Positions 8,400 through 15,831 of a DNA stretch of 48,518 nt are shown here, one piece after another; position 1 is the first letter of the stretch, and each line of letters opens with the position of its first letter. The notes below the pieces were generated by a model. It did no database searches and had not been told where the DNA came from. It saw only the letters and a list, made by a program, of their open reading frames with translations. The stretch spans positions 1-48,518 of the forward strand of contig JAGRPN010000042.1 of the NCBI GenBank assembly GCA_019449555.1, given 5' to 3'. A program made the position numbers and the translations under genes. This stretch comes from Ramlibacter sp. (lineage in GTDB: Bacteria; Pseudomonadota; Gammaproteobacteria; Burkholderiales; Burkholderiaceae_C).

Positions 8400-9191
8400 A
8401 TGGTCGCATCGCTGCCGCTGCCCAAATACCACCGCATCTACCTGGTACTGCGCGAACAGCTCCAGGAAGGGCGTTTCGCGGCCGGCCTGCCGGGCGAACT
8501 GGCGTTGATGGAGCAATTCGGCGTGGCGCGCGTCACCGTGCGGCGCGCCCTGGAGCAGCTGGCGCGCGAAGGACTGATCTCGCGCGAGCCGGGCCGGGGC
8601 ACGCGGCCCACAGAACGCCGCGAGCGGCTCGCCACGGGCGCCAATGAGCCGATGCGGACCCACCTCACGGGCCTGCTGGAAAACCTGGTGACCATGGGCC
8701 TGCGCACTTCCGTGAAAGTGCTGGACGTGGGCACCGTCGCGGCGTCCGAAGCCGTGGCGGCCGCGTTGGGGATTTCGCCCGGCGACCCGGTGCAAAAGGC
8801 GGTTCGGGTGCGCAGCACGCGCGAAGGTCCGCTGTCGCACATCACCACGTACGTGCCCGCCGAGCTCGCGCGGCGCTTCGGCCGCCGCGAGCTGTCGCGC
8901 AAACCGATCCTGCTGCTGCTCGAAGAGGCGGGCGTGCAGGTCGGGCGCGCGGTGCAGACGATCTCGGCGCGGCTCGCCGATGCGGAGGTGGCCGGCCACC
9001 TCGAGCTGTCCGTCGGCTCGGCGCTGCTGGCCGTGCGGCGCCTGATCTTCGACGAGCAGGAGCGGCCCGTGCAATGGCTGCACGGCCTGTACCGGCCCGA
9101 CCGCTACGAGTACGAGATGCACCTGTCGCGCGTTGGCAGCATCGATGCCAAGGTATGGGTCGACACGGAACAGTCCGCCCGGTTTCACTAG
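8400..9191 (+). CDS. GntR-family regulator with UTRA ligand domain (HutC subfamily)
   Basis: 263-residue regulator. A winged helix-turn-helix spans about residues 10-70 with ALMEQFGVARVTVRRALEQL as recognition helix and GRGT as wing; a UTRA effector domain follows (about 90-255), ending in the usual RPDRYEYEMHLSR strand. UTRA domains bind small catabolic ligands, commonly sugars, amino acids or their breakdown products. It is the first gene of a run in which the transporter and five enzymes follow without another good promoter, so it most likely controls them and responds to the substrate or a pathway intermediate (inference). It starts at the ATG lying directly after the promoter. Confidence 0.9.
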   Translation: MVASLPLPKYHRIYLVLREQLQEGRFAAGLPGELALMEQFGVARVTVRRALEQLAREGLISREPGRGTRPTERRERLATGANEPMRTHLTGLLENLVTMGLRTSVKVLDVGTVAASEAVAAALGISPGDPVQKAVRVRSTREGPLSHITTYVPAELARRFGRRELSRKPILLLLEEAGVQVGRAVQTISARLADAEVAGHLELSVGSALLAVRRLIFDEQERPVQWLHGLYRPDRYEYEMHLSRVGSIDAKVWVDTEQSARFH

Positions 9192-9214
9192 TCGTCAGCC
9201 CCAAGGAGAACTCC

Positions 9215-10417
9215 ATGAGCACCCGTCGCCGTTTCATGTCCCAATCCGCCGCCGCCGCTTCCGCGCTGGCCTTGCCGCTCGTGGCCGGCGCCCAGGCCAA
9301 GGCCGTGAAGATCGGGGTGCTGCATCCCGTGACCGGCGCGCTCGCCTTCTCCGGCCAGCAATGCCGCCAGGGCGCGCTGATGGCGATCGAGGACATCAAC
9401 AAGGCCGGCGGGATCAAGTCGCTGGGCGGCGCGAAGATCGAGGCGCTGCTCGGCGATGCGCAGTCCACGCCGCAGGCGGGCACGGCGGAGGTCGAGAAGA
9501 TGAACGAGGCCGGCGTTTCGGCGATCCTGGGCGCCTACGCATCGGCGATCTGCCTGGCCACCACGCAGGCCGCGGCCAAATACAACCTGCCGCACGTGGT
9601 GGACGTCGGGGTGGCCGACCAGATCGTCGAGCGCGGCCTGAAGAACACGTTCCGCTTCGGGCCGGGCTACAAGAAATGCGCCGAGATCGCGGTGGCCAAC
9701 CTGCACGTGCTCAACACCGCCGCGGGCAAGCCGGCCAAGACAGTGATGATCATCCACGAGGAGTCGCTGTTCGGCACCGGTACCGCGCAATTGCTCGCGC
9801 GCGAGCTGCCAGGCTATGGCTACGAGGTCAAGGAAGTCATCAAGCACGCCAATCCGACGCGGGACTTCAGCAACATCGTGCTGCGGATGAAGGCGCTCAA
9901 TCCCGACATCGTGATCCCCGCCAACTACTACAACGAATACGCGTTGCTGGTGCGCACGATGCAGCAGCAGAAGGTTACGCCCAAGGCGATCTACTCCGTG
10001 CTCGGCGGGGCCGCCTCCAGCTACAAGTTCGTCAAGGAGTTCCCGGACGCCGCCAACGGCATCATCGACTGCAACCACTGGTTCAATCCGAAGGACAAGC
10101 GCTCGGCCGAGCTGCGCAAGCGGGTGGAGGCTAAGAACCTGTTCTACACCTACGAGATCTTCAACACCTACACCGCCATGATGCTGCTGGCCGATGCGAT
10201 CAACCGCGCGAAGAGCACCGATCGCGCCGCGATCACGGACGCGCTGGAGAAGAGCACGTTCTCCGATCACTTCATGCCGTACGGGCCGACGAAGTTCGTC
10301 AACGGCCAGAACACCGGCGCGCAGCCGCTCATGACCCAGGTGCTGAAGAACGACATCAAGGTGATCGTGCCGCGCGAGTACCGCGAGATCGACCCCGTGT
10401 TCCCGCTGCGCGCGTGA
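9215..10417 (+). CDS. Liv-type ABC transporter substrate-binding protein
   Basis: 400-residue periplasmic binding protein of the Peripla_BP_6 (LivK/HAAT) class. The start at 9215 follows AAGGAGA at 9203-9209. The N-terminus MSTRRRFMSQSAAAASALAL is a twin-arginine signal with cleavage after GAQA, so it is probably exported folded by Tat. The mature start VKIGVLHPVTGALAFSG is the conserved first strand and ligand loop of the family. Four transporter genes follow. Members bind branched-chain amino acids, amides, aromatic acids or small dicarboxylates; the ligand here cannot be read and is best inferred from the enzymes downstream. Confidence 0.9.
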   Translation: MSTRRRFMSQSAAAASALALPLVAGAQAKAVKIGVLHPVTGALAFSGQQCRQGALMAIEDINKAGGIKSLGGAKIEALLGDAQSTPQAGTAEVEKMNEAGVSAILGAYASAICLATTQAAAKYNLPHVVDVGVADQIVERGLKNTFRFGPGYKKCAEIAVANLHVLNTAAGKPAKTVMIIHEESLFGTGTAQLLARELPGYGYEVKEVIKHANPTRDFSNIVLRMKALNPDIVIPANYYNEYALLVRTMQQQKVTPKAIYSVLGGAASSYKFVKEFPDAANGIIDCNHWFNPKDKRSAELRKRVEAKNLFYTYEIFNTYTAMMLLADAINRAKSTDRAAITDALEKSTFSDHFMPYGPTKFVNGQNTGAQPLMTQVLKNDIKVIVPREYREIDPVFPLRA

Positions 10418-10429
10418 GCGTGTTCCATT

Positions 10430-10453
10430 CGCCCTGAGCCTGCCCGAAGGGCG
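10430..10453. repeat. Intergenic palindromic repeat (CGCCCTGAGCC...GAAGGGCG type)
   Basis: CGCCCT (10430-10435) pairs with AGGGCG (10448-10453) around GAGCCTGCCCGA. This matches a widely scattered proteobacterial intergenic repeat whose usual core is a CCCTGAGCCTGTCGAAGGG-like palindrome. It fills most of the 45-base gap between the binding protein and LivH genes. Confidence 0.7.
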
Positions 10454-10462
10454 CCCACGTCC

Positions 10463-11335
10463 ATGCTCGATTTCGGCATCCTGTTCCCGGCGGTCCTCAA
10501 CGGGCTGACCACGGGCGCGGTGTACGCACTGGTGGCGCTCGGGCTGACGCTGATCTACGGCGTGCTGCACATCATCAACTTCGCCCATGGGGCGGCGCTG
10601 ATGCTGGCCTTGTACGCGGTGTACCTCTTGAAGGAAAAGCTCGGCATCGACCCGTACCTGGCGCTCTTCGTCGTCGTGCCGGGCATGTTCGCGCTGGGCT
10701 ACGTGCTGCAGCGGGTCGTGATCAACCGGGCCAGCCACGGCAAGGACGAGAACATCCTGCTGGTGACGCTGGGGCTGGCGATCGTGATGGAGAACCTCGC
10801 CCTGCTGCTGTTCAAGAGCGATACGCGCACCATCGAAACCGCCTACACGCTCACGACCGTGCCGATCGGGCCCGCCACGATCGCATTGCCCAAACTGATC
10901 TCGTTCGCCGGCGCGCTGGTGGTCTCGGCCTTGATGCTCGCGTTGATGGCGCGCACCGACCTGGGCCGGGCGATCCGGGCCGTGGCGAAAGAAAAGCAGG
11001 GTGCGAGGCTGATGGGCATCGACGTGGACCACGTCTATGCGATGAGCTTCGGCATCGGCCTCGCGTGCGTCGGTGCCGCGGCCTGCTTCCTGCTGCCCGC
11101 GTACTACGTCAACCCGCAGGTGGGCAGCGGCTTCGTGCTGGTGGCCTTCACGATCGTCGTGCTGGGCGGCATGGGCAGCTTTGCCGGCGCCCTCGTGGGT
11201 GGCCTCCTGGTCGGCGTGGTGGAGTCGCTGGGCGGCCTGTACTTCGGAGAATCGCTGGGCCAGGTCGGCATCTTCGGAATCTTCATTGCGGTGCTGCTGT
11301 TGCGTCCGCAGGGCCTGTTCGGGGCGGCCGCATGA
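10463..11335 (+). CDS. Branched-chain amino acid-type ABC permease (LivH)
   Basis: 290-residue inner-membrane permease with eight or nine hydrophobic segments. GLTTGAVYALVALGLTLIYGVLHIINFAHG at residues about 13-42 (quoted in pieces: GAVYALVALGLTLIYG and INFAHG) is the diagnostic LivH beginning, and VLGGMGSFAGALVGGLLVG is the conserved cytoplasmic coupling region. It pairs with the LivM-type permease to form the transmembrane channel. The only SD-like bases before the ATG (AAGGGCG) belong to the palindromic repeat at 10430-10453. A structured 202-base gap separates it from livM. Confidence 0.92.
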   Translation: MLDFGILFPAVLNGLTTGAVYALVALGLTLIYGVLHIINFAHGAALMLALYAVYLLKEKLGIDPYLALFVVVPGMFALGYVLQRVVINRASHGKDENILLVTLGLAIVMENLALLLFKSDTRTIETAYTLTTVPIGPATIALPKLISFAGALVVSALMLALMARTDLGRAIRAVAKEKQGARLMGIDVDHVYAMSFGIGLACVGAAACFLLPAYYVNPQVGSGFVLVAFTIVVLGGMGSFAGALVGGLLVGVVESLGGLYFGESLGQVGIFGIFIAVLLLRPQGLFGAAA

Positions 11336-11389
11336 AGCGAAGGGCGAGGCAGCGCCGGAACGCGGCGCCTCGGTACGTGTGCAGTGGAG

Positions 11390-11473
11390 GCGCTGCAAAG
11401 ATTCGGCTCCGCGGAGCAGCTGCGCAGGCTCTTTCGCTACGCCGAATCCCCGCTTGCGGGGATCGACCAGCGC
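11390..11473 (+). other. Structured intra-operon segment between livH and livM
   Basis: The 202-base gap 11336-11537 is unusually long for this otherwise overlapping operon. It holds nested complementarity: GCGCTG (11390-11395) with CAGCGC (11468-11473), GATTCGGC (11400-11407) with GCCGAATC (11441-11448), a GAGC/GCTC hairpin inside (11414-11431), and ATCCCCGC (11446-11453) with GCGGGGAT (11456-11463), which competes with the GCCGAATC arm. A strong GGAGGAGG ribosome site for livM follows at 11525-11532. It may be a regulatory RNA element or a degenerate repeat; no protein is supported. Confidence 0.4.
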
Positions 11474-11537
11474 AGTGCGGCCCTGGCCTCCGACGCCAGG
11501 GTGCTTCGATCAATGATCATCTGTCGGAGGAGGCCGC

Positions 11538-12506
11538 ATGAAGGACGCCGCGTCCATCGCGCTGTTCGCCGTCCTGGTGGCCTGCGTGCCGCTCGCGACC
11601 GGCTCGGGCGTTGTGCTCAACTTCGTGATGATGGCCTTGTACGCCTGCCTGCTGGCGCAGGCGTGGAACATCCTGGGCGGCTTCGGCGGGCAGTTCTCGT
11701 TCGGGCACGCGCTGTTTTTCGGGACCGGCGCGTATGTGCAGGCGATCGCGCAGGTGTACGGGGTGAACCCATGGGCCGCATTGCCGCTCGCGCTGGCGGC
11801 GAGCTGCGCGGTCGGCTTGTTCGTCGGCGCGCTGACGTTCCGCTACGGCCTCAGGGGCTCGTACTTCGCCCTGGTGACGCTCGCGTTCGCCGAGGTCTTC
11901 CGCATCCTGGCGCTCTCGGTGCCCTTCACCGGCGGCGGCGTCGGCCTGATGGTGCCGCTGCGCGAATCGGCGGCCAACATGCAGTTCGGCACGCGGTCGG
12001 GCTACCTGTGGCTGGTGCTCGCACTGGTGACGATCGCGCTGGCGGTGAGCGCCTGGCTGCGGCATTCGCGCTTCGGCGCGTACCTGCAGGCGGTGCGCGA
12101 CAACGAGGACGCGGCGCGCGCCGTCGGCGTCGATCCGTTTCGCGTGAAACTGGCGGCGATCGCGCTGTCGGGCGCCTTGATGGGCGCGGGCGGCGCCTTC
12201 TATGTGCAGGTGTTCCAGTACATCGACCCGGGCATCGCGTACGGGCCGGGCACCTCGGTGGAAGCGCTGGTCGCCGCGATCGTGGGCGGCATGGGCACGC
12301 TGTGGGGACCGGTCATGGGCGCGCTCGCGCTGCACCTGCTCGCCGACCTCACGCGCAATCTCTTCGGCGAGCTGCCGGGCATCAACATGGTCATCTACGG
12401 CGCGGTGCTGGTGCTGATCGTGATGTTCCTGCCGCGCGGCATCGCGGGCGCCGGCGTCCCGCTGCGGTGGTGGCCGGCGGTGCAGCGCAGGTTCGGCCAT
12501 GGCTGA
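11538..12506 (+). CDS. Branched-chain amino acid-type ABC permease (LivM)
   Basis: 322-residue inner-membrane permease. AWNILGGFGGQFSFGHALFFGTGAY near residues 35-60 (key part GGQFSFGHALFFG) is the LivM signature, and the C-terminal IVGGMGTLWGPVMGA is the coupling region that contacts the ATPases. The start at 11538 is supported by GGAGGAGG six bases upstream. Its 3' end overlaps livG by 8 bases. It forms the second half of the channel with the upstream permease. Confidence 0.92.
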   Translation: MKDAASIALFAVLVACVPLATGSGVVLNFVMMALYACLLAQAWNILGGFGGQFSFGHALFFGTGAYVQAIAQVYGVNPWAALPLALAASCAVGLFVGALTFRYGLRGSYFALVTLAFAEVFRILALSVPFTGGGVGLMVPLRESAANMQFGTRSGYLWLVLALVTIALAVSAWLRHSRFGAYLQAVRDNEDAARAVGVDPFRVKLAAIALSGALMGAGGAFYVQVFQYIDPGIAYGPGTSVEALVAAIVGGMGTLWGPVMGALALHLLADLTRNLFGELPGINMVIYGAVLVLIVMFLPRGIAGAGVPLRWWPAVQRRFGHG

Positions 12507-13254
12507 AGCCTTGCTCGCCGTGCAAGCAGTCTCGCGTTCGTTCGGCGGGCTCAAGGCCGTGAGCGACGTGAGCCTGGACGTGCCGCCAGGCTGCCTCACC
12601 GCACTCATCGGCCCGAACGGCGCCGGCAAGACGACGCTGTTCGCGCTCGTGTCGGGATTCCTGAAGCCCGACAGCGGACGCATCAGGTTCGCGGGCGAAG
12701 ACATCACCGGGCGCGAGCCGCATCGCAACGCCAGGCTCGGCATGACGCGCACTTTCCAGATCGTGCAACCATTCGCGCTGCAGACGGTGCGGCAGAACAT
12801 TGCAGTCGGCGCGCACCTGCGTATCCCGGGCCGGCGCGCGGCGCTCGCGCACGCCGAAGAAGTGGCGGCGCGGGTCGGGCTCGCGGCGCATCTGGACAAA
12901 CCCGCCGCCGAACTCACGGTCGCCGGCCGCAAACGGCTGGAACTGGCGCGCGCGTTGGCCACCGGGCCGCGGCTGCTATTGCTCGACGAGGTGCTGGCCG
13001 GCCTGAATCCCACCGAAATTTCCGAGATGATCCCGGTCGTGCGCCGCATCGCGGACAGCGGCGTGACGGTGCTGATGATCGAGCACGTGATGCAGGCCGT
13101 GATGAACCTGGCGCAGCAAGTGTGGGTGCTGGCGCAGGGGCAGTTGATCGCGCACGGCGTGCCCGCGCAGGTCACGCGAGATACGCGAGTCATCGAGGCT
13201 TACCTGGGTCATGGCATGGCGGCGCGGCTGCGCGCGGCGGAGGCCACGCCATGA
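12499..13254 (+). CDS. Liv-type ABC transporter ATPase (LivG)
   Basis: 251-residue ATP-binding subunit. Walker A GPNGAGKTT is at residues 38-46; Walker B is LLLLDEVLAGL; the C-loop is the degenerate LTVAGRKRLELARAL seen in LivG proteins rather than LSGGQ. An H-loop IEHVM follows. LivG-specific features include the long insertion after the Walker A helix and the C-terminal IEAYLG tail. It overlaps livM by 8 bases and livF by 4 (ATGA), so stoichiometric translation is likely. Confidence 0.93.
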   Translation: MAEALLAVQAVSRSFGGLKAVSDVSLDVPPGCLTALIGPNGAGKTTLFALVSGFLKPDSGRIRFAGEDITGREPHRNARLGMTRTFQIVQPFALQTVRQNIAVGAHLRIPGRRAALAHAEEVAARVGLAAHLDKPAAELTVAGRKRLELARALATGPRLLLLDEVLAGLNPTEISEMIPVVRRIADSGVTVLMIEHVMQAVMNLAQQVWVLAQGQLIAHGVPAQVTRDTRVIEAYLGHGMAARLRAAEATP

Positions 13255-13961
13255 CGCCCCTGCTGCAGGTCAGAGGCGTTCGCGCCGGCTACGGCGCAGT
13301 GGAGGTGCTGCGTGGGATCGACCTGGACGTGGGCGAGGGTGAAGCGGTCGCCTTGCTCGGCAGCAACGGCGCCGGCAAGAGCACGCTCAACAACGTCCTG
13401 TCCGGCCTGCTGCCGGCCTGGTCGGGACGGGTGCTGTTCGATGGCGCGGAGCTGACGCGTACGCATTACCGCGAGGTGGTGAAGGCAGGCCTGATCCAGG
13501 TTCCGGAAGGGCGCCGGATCTTCCCGAATCTCACCGTGCTGGAGAACCTCGAACTCGGCGCGTTCACTCGCGCCCGCAACCGGCGTGCGCACAACATCGA
13601 GCGTTCATTCGAGTTGTTCCCCCGGCTGCGCGACCGGGCACGGCAGGTCGCGGGCACGCTCAGCGGCGGGGAGCAACAGATGCTGGCGATCGGGCGCGGC
13701 CTCATGGCGCAGCCGCGGCTGTTGGTGCTCGACGAGCCTTCGCTGGGCCTGTCGCCGCTCCTGGTGGAAGAACTGTTCGCGCTGGTGCGCCGGTTGCGCG
13801 ACGGCGGGCTGGCCGTGCTGCTGGTGGAGCAGAACGTCGGCCAGTCGCTGGAAGTCGTGGATCGCGCGTACGTGCTCGAGGACGGCGCGATCCGGTTTGC
13901 GGGCGTGCCCTCGGAGCTGCTGGGCAGCGACGAGCTGCGGCGCGCCTACCTCGGTTTGTGA
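13251..13961 (+). CDS. Liv-type ABC transporter ATPase (LivF)
   Basis: 236-residue ATP-binding subunit that heterodimerises with LivG. Walker A GSNGAGKST, Q-loop region LIQVPEGRRIFPNLTV (typical LivF), intact signature LSGGEQQMLAIGRGL, Walker B LLVLDEPSLGLSP and H-loop VEQNV are all visible. The ATG at 13251 lies within the livG stop (ATGA); the frame is open further upstream but that part overlaps livG. Last transporter gene; the enzyme genes follow after an 80-base gap containing a small leader frame. Confidence 0.93.
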   Translation: MTPLLQVRGVRAGYGAVEVLRGIDLDVGEGEAVALLGSNGAGKSTLNNVLSGLLPAWSGRVLFDGAELTRTHYREVVKAGLIQVPEGRRIFPNLTVLENLELGAFTRARNRRAHNIERSFELFPRLRDRARQVAGTLSGGEQQMLAIGRGLMAQPRLLVLDEPSLGLSPLLVEELFALVRRLRDGGLAVLLVEQNVGQSLEVVDRAYVLEDGAIRFAGVPSELLGSDELRRAYLGL

Positions 13962-13988
13962 TGTCGATGCAGCAAAGGAAGCAGTCCC

Positions 13989-14045
13989 ATGAAACGCCGT
14001 GAAGTTTCGCCGGCATTCGCACTCACCGCAGCGAGCCCGGCATGA
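13989..14045 (+). CDS. Possible 18-residue leader peptide coupled to the hydratase gene
   Basis: ATG at 13989 is preceded by AAAGGAAG (about 13976-13983), a good ribosome site, and encodes MKRREVSPAFALTAASPA before a TGA that overlaps the hydratase ATG by 4 bases. The hydratase itself has only a weak SD, so its translation may depend on this frame. The peptide resembles the start of an export signal (basic end, hydrophobic core, ASPA), suggesting the remnant of a lost periplasmic binding protein gene. No function can be assigned. Confidence 0.4.
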   Translation: MKRREVSPAFALTAASPA

Positions 14046-15325
14046 GCCAGCTCCCACAGACGCTGGCGCAAAAGCTGATTGCGCGGGCGGCCGGCAAGGC
14101 GGCGGTCGTGCCCGGCGAGATCGTCACCTGCCGGGTGGACCTCGCGATGTTCCACGATTCGTCCGGGCCGCGCCGGCTCAAGCCGATGCTGGAAGCGCTC
14201 GGCGCGTCGGTGTGGGACCCGTCGCGCATCGTGCTCGTGATGGACCACTACGTGCCCGAGCGCGACGACGAGTCGCGCCGCATCGTGCGCATCGCGCGCG
14301 AATGGGCGCGCGACCAGGCGCTGCCGCACGTGTACGACAGCCAGGGCATCTGCCACGTCGTCGTGCCGCAGCACGGCCATATCCGGCCCGGCATGTTCTG
14401 CGTCGGCGGCGATTCGCACTCACCCACCGGCGGCGCATTCGGCGCCTACATGTTCGGCATCGGGGCCACCGAGATGCTGGGCGTGGTCGTGACCGGGGAG
14501 ATCTGGCTGCGTGTCCCCCGCACCATCCGGTTGCAGTGGAACGGGCGGCTCCCGGGCGGTGTGGTCGCCAAGGACATGATGCTGCACGCGATCGGCCGCT
14601 TCGGCATGAACGGCGGGCAATACCAGGCGGTCGAGTTCTGTGGCGCCGCCGTCCAGGCCCTGTCGATGGCCGAACGCATGACGATGGCGAACATGAGCGC
14701 CGAACTCGGCGCGCAGGCCGGGCTGATCGCGCCGGACGAAACGACGCTGCAGTGGCTCGCCACCACCGGCGCACCACCCGTGGATATCACCGGCCTGTAC
14801 ACCGATGCAGCCGCCGCCGAGGGCCCGGGGTGCGAAACCCACCGCTTCGACGCGGCCGCGCTCGAGCCCTGCGTCGCCGCGCCGCACAGTCCGGCCAACG
14901 CGCAGGGCGTCGGCCGCTACGCCGGCATCCCGGTGGACGTGGCGTATATCGGCGCGTGCACCGGGGCCAAGCTCGAGGACTTGCGGGCCGCCGCCCAGGT
15001 GCTGCGCGGGCGGCGCGTCGCTCCCGGCGTCCGGTTGATGGTCGCGCCGGCGAGCCTGAAGGACCAGGAAGCCGCGCGCAGCGAAGGCGTTCTGCAGGTG
15101 TTGCTCGATGCCGGCGCGGAGCTGTTCGCGACGGCCTGCGGTGCGTGCTCCGGGTATGGCGAGACGATGCCCGCGGACAGCACCGTGATCTCCAGCACCG
15201 CCCGCAACTTCCGGGGCCGCATGGGGCCGCCCAGCGTGCAGGTCTACCTGGGTTCGCCCTACACCGTGGCGGCATCGGCATTGCGCGGCGTCATCACGGA
15301 CCCGCGCGAGGTGCTGTCGCCATGA
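14042..15325 (+). CDS. Aconitase-family hydro-lyase, large subunit (LeuC/DmdA-like)
   Basis: 427-residue large subunit of a two-chain [4Fe-4S] hydratase. C306 in GACTGAKLEDL and the pair C366/C369 in CGACSGYG match the three cluster ligands and their 60-residue spacing in isopropylmalate isomerase and homoaconitase. The N-terminal DHYVPERD and GGDSHSPTGGAFGAYMFGIGATE motifs are conserved active-site parts. No leuB or leuA is nearby and the partners are a cyclic amidohydrolase, flavoprotein and ICL-family lyase, so leucine biosynthesis is unlikely; a dimethylmaleate hydratase-like role acting on a substituted maleate or similar unsaturated diacid is more plausible (inference). It overlaps the small subunit by 4 bases. 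Confidence 0.85.
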   Translation: MSQLPQTLAQKLIARAAGKAAVVPGEIVTCRVDLAMFHDSSGPRRLKPMLEALGASVWDPSRIVLVMDHYVPERDDESRRIVRIAREWARDQALPHVYDSQGICHVVVPQHGHIRPGMFCVGGDSHSPTGGAFGAYMFGIGATEMLGVVVTGEIWLRVPRTIRLQWNGRLPGGVVAKDMMLHAIGRFGMNGGQYQAVEFCGAAVQALSMAERMTMANMSAELGAQAGLIAPDETTLQWLATTGAPPVDITGLYTDAAAAEGPGCETHRFDAAALEPCVAAPHSPANAQGVGRYAGIPVDVAYIGACTGAKLEDLRAAAQVLRGRRVAPGVRLMVAPASLKDQEAARSEGVLQVLLDAGAELFATACGACSGYGETMPADSTVISSTARNFRGRMGPPSVQVYLGSPYTVAASALRGVITDPREVLSP

Positions 15326-15831
15326 GTGCGACATTTGCCACCGACGCCCGGGTCTGGCGGCTCGGCGCGGATGTCGATACCGACGTGCTGGCGCCCGGCC
15401 ACGCGATGAAGCACGGCATCGACGTGATCGCCGGGCATTGCCTCGAATCCCTGCGGCCCGATTTCGCCGCCGGTGTGCGCCCGGGGGACGTGATCGTGGC
15501 CGGTCCGAATTTCGGCATCGGCTCCTCGCGCGAGCAGGCCGCCTCCGTGCTGGTCCATCTCGGCGTCGCGGCCGTGATCGCGCCTTCGTTCGGCGGCCTG
15601 TATTTCCGCAACGCATTCAACGTCGGCCTGTTGCTGCTCACGTGCGGCGAGGCCCAGCGCATGCACGAAGGCGAGCGCATCGCATTCGACGCGCGGGCGG
15701 GCTGCGTGGTGCGCACCGGGGGCGAACGGCTCGCCACCGAACCCATTCCCGGCTTCCTGCTCGACATGGTCGAAGCAGGCGGGTTGCTGGCCCAGCTTCA
15801 AGAACGTTTCAAGACGAGGAGTGCATCGTGA
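15322..15831 (+). CDS. Aconitase-family hydro-lyase, small subunit (LeuD/DmdB-like)
   Basis: 169-residue swivelling domain that completes the active site of the large subunit. GPNFGIGSSREQA (residues 61-73) is the conserved substrate carboxylate-binding loop, though the usual NFGCGSSREH has Ile for Cys and Gln for His. The specificity region after VDTD reads VLAPGHAMKHG (residues 22-32) where isopropylmalate isomerases and homoaconitases have I-x-P-x-R-Y-L; the Tyr-Leu loop that discriminates those substrates is absent. This argues for a different substrate. Its ATG overlaps the large subunit stop (ATGA) and its stop overlaps the GTG of the next gene. Confidence 0.85.
   Translation: MSATFATDARVWRLGADVDTDVLAPGHAMKHGIDVIAGHCLESLRPDFAAGVRPGDVIVAGPNFGIGSSREQAASVLVHLGVAAVIAPSFGGLYFRNAFNVGLLLLTCGEAQRMHEGERIAFDARAGCVVRTGGERLATEPIPGFLLDMVEAGGLLAQLQERFKTRSAS

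Noticed and set aside
9188..11398. Long minus-strand frame opposite the liv genes
   Set aside because: Low-complexity, Arg/His/Gln-rich translation with no domain, exactly opposite well-supported genes.
11384..12562. Alternative plus-strand frame beginning in the livH-livM gap
   Set aside because: It runs through livM in another frame; the gap part is short and without a ribosome site. The gap is treated as non-coding.
14042..15831. Leucine-biosynthetic LeuC/LeuD
   Set aside because: No leuA or leuB nearby, embedded in a catabolic operon, and the small-subunit specificity loop is different.
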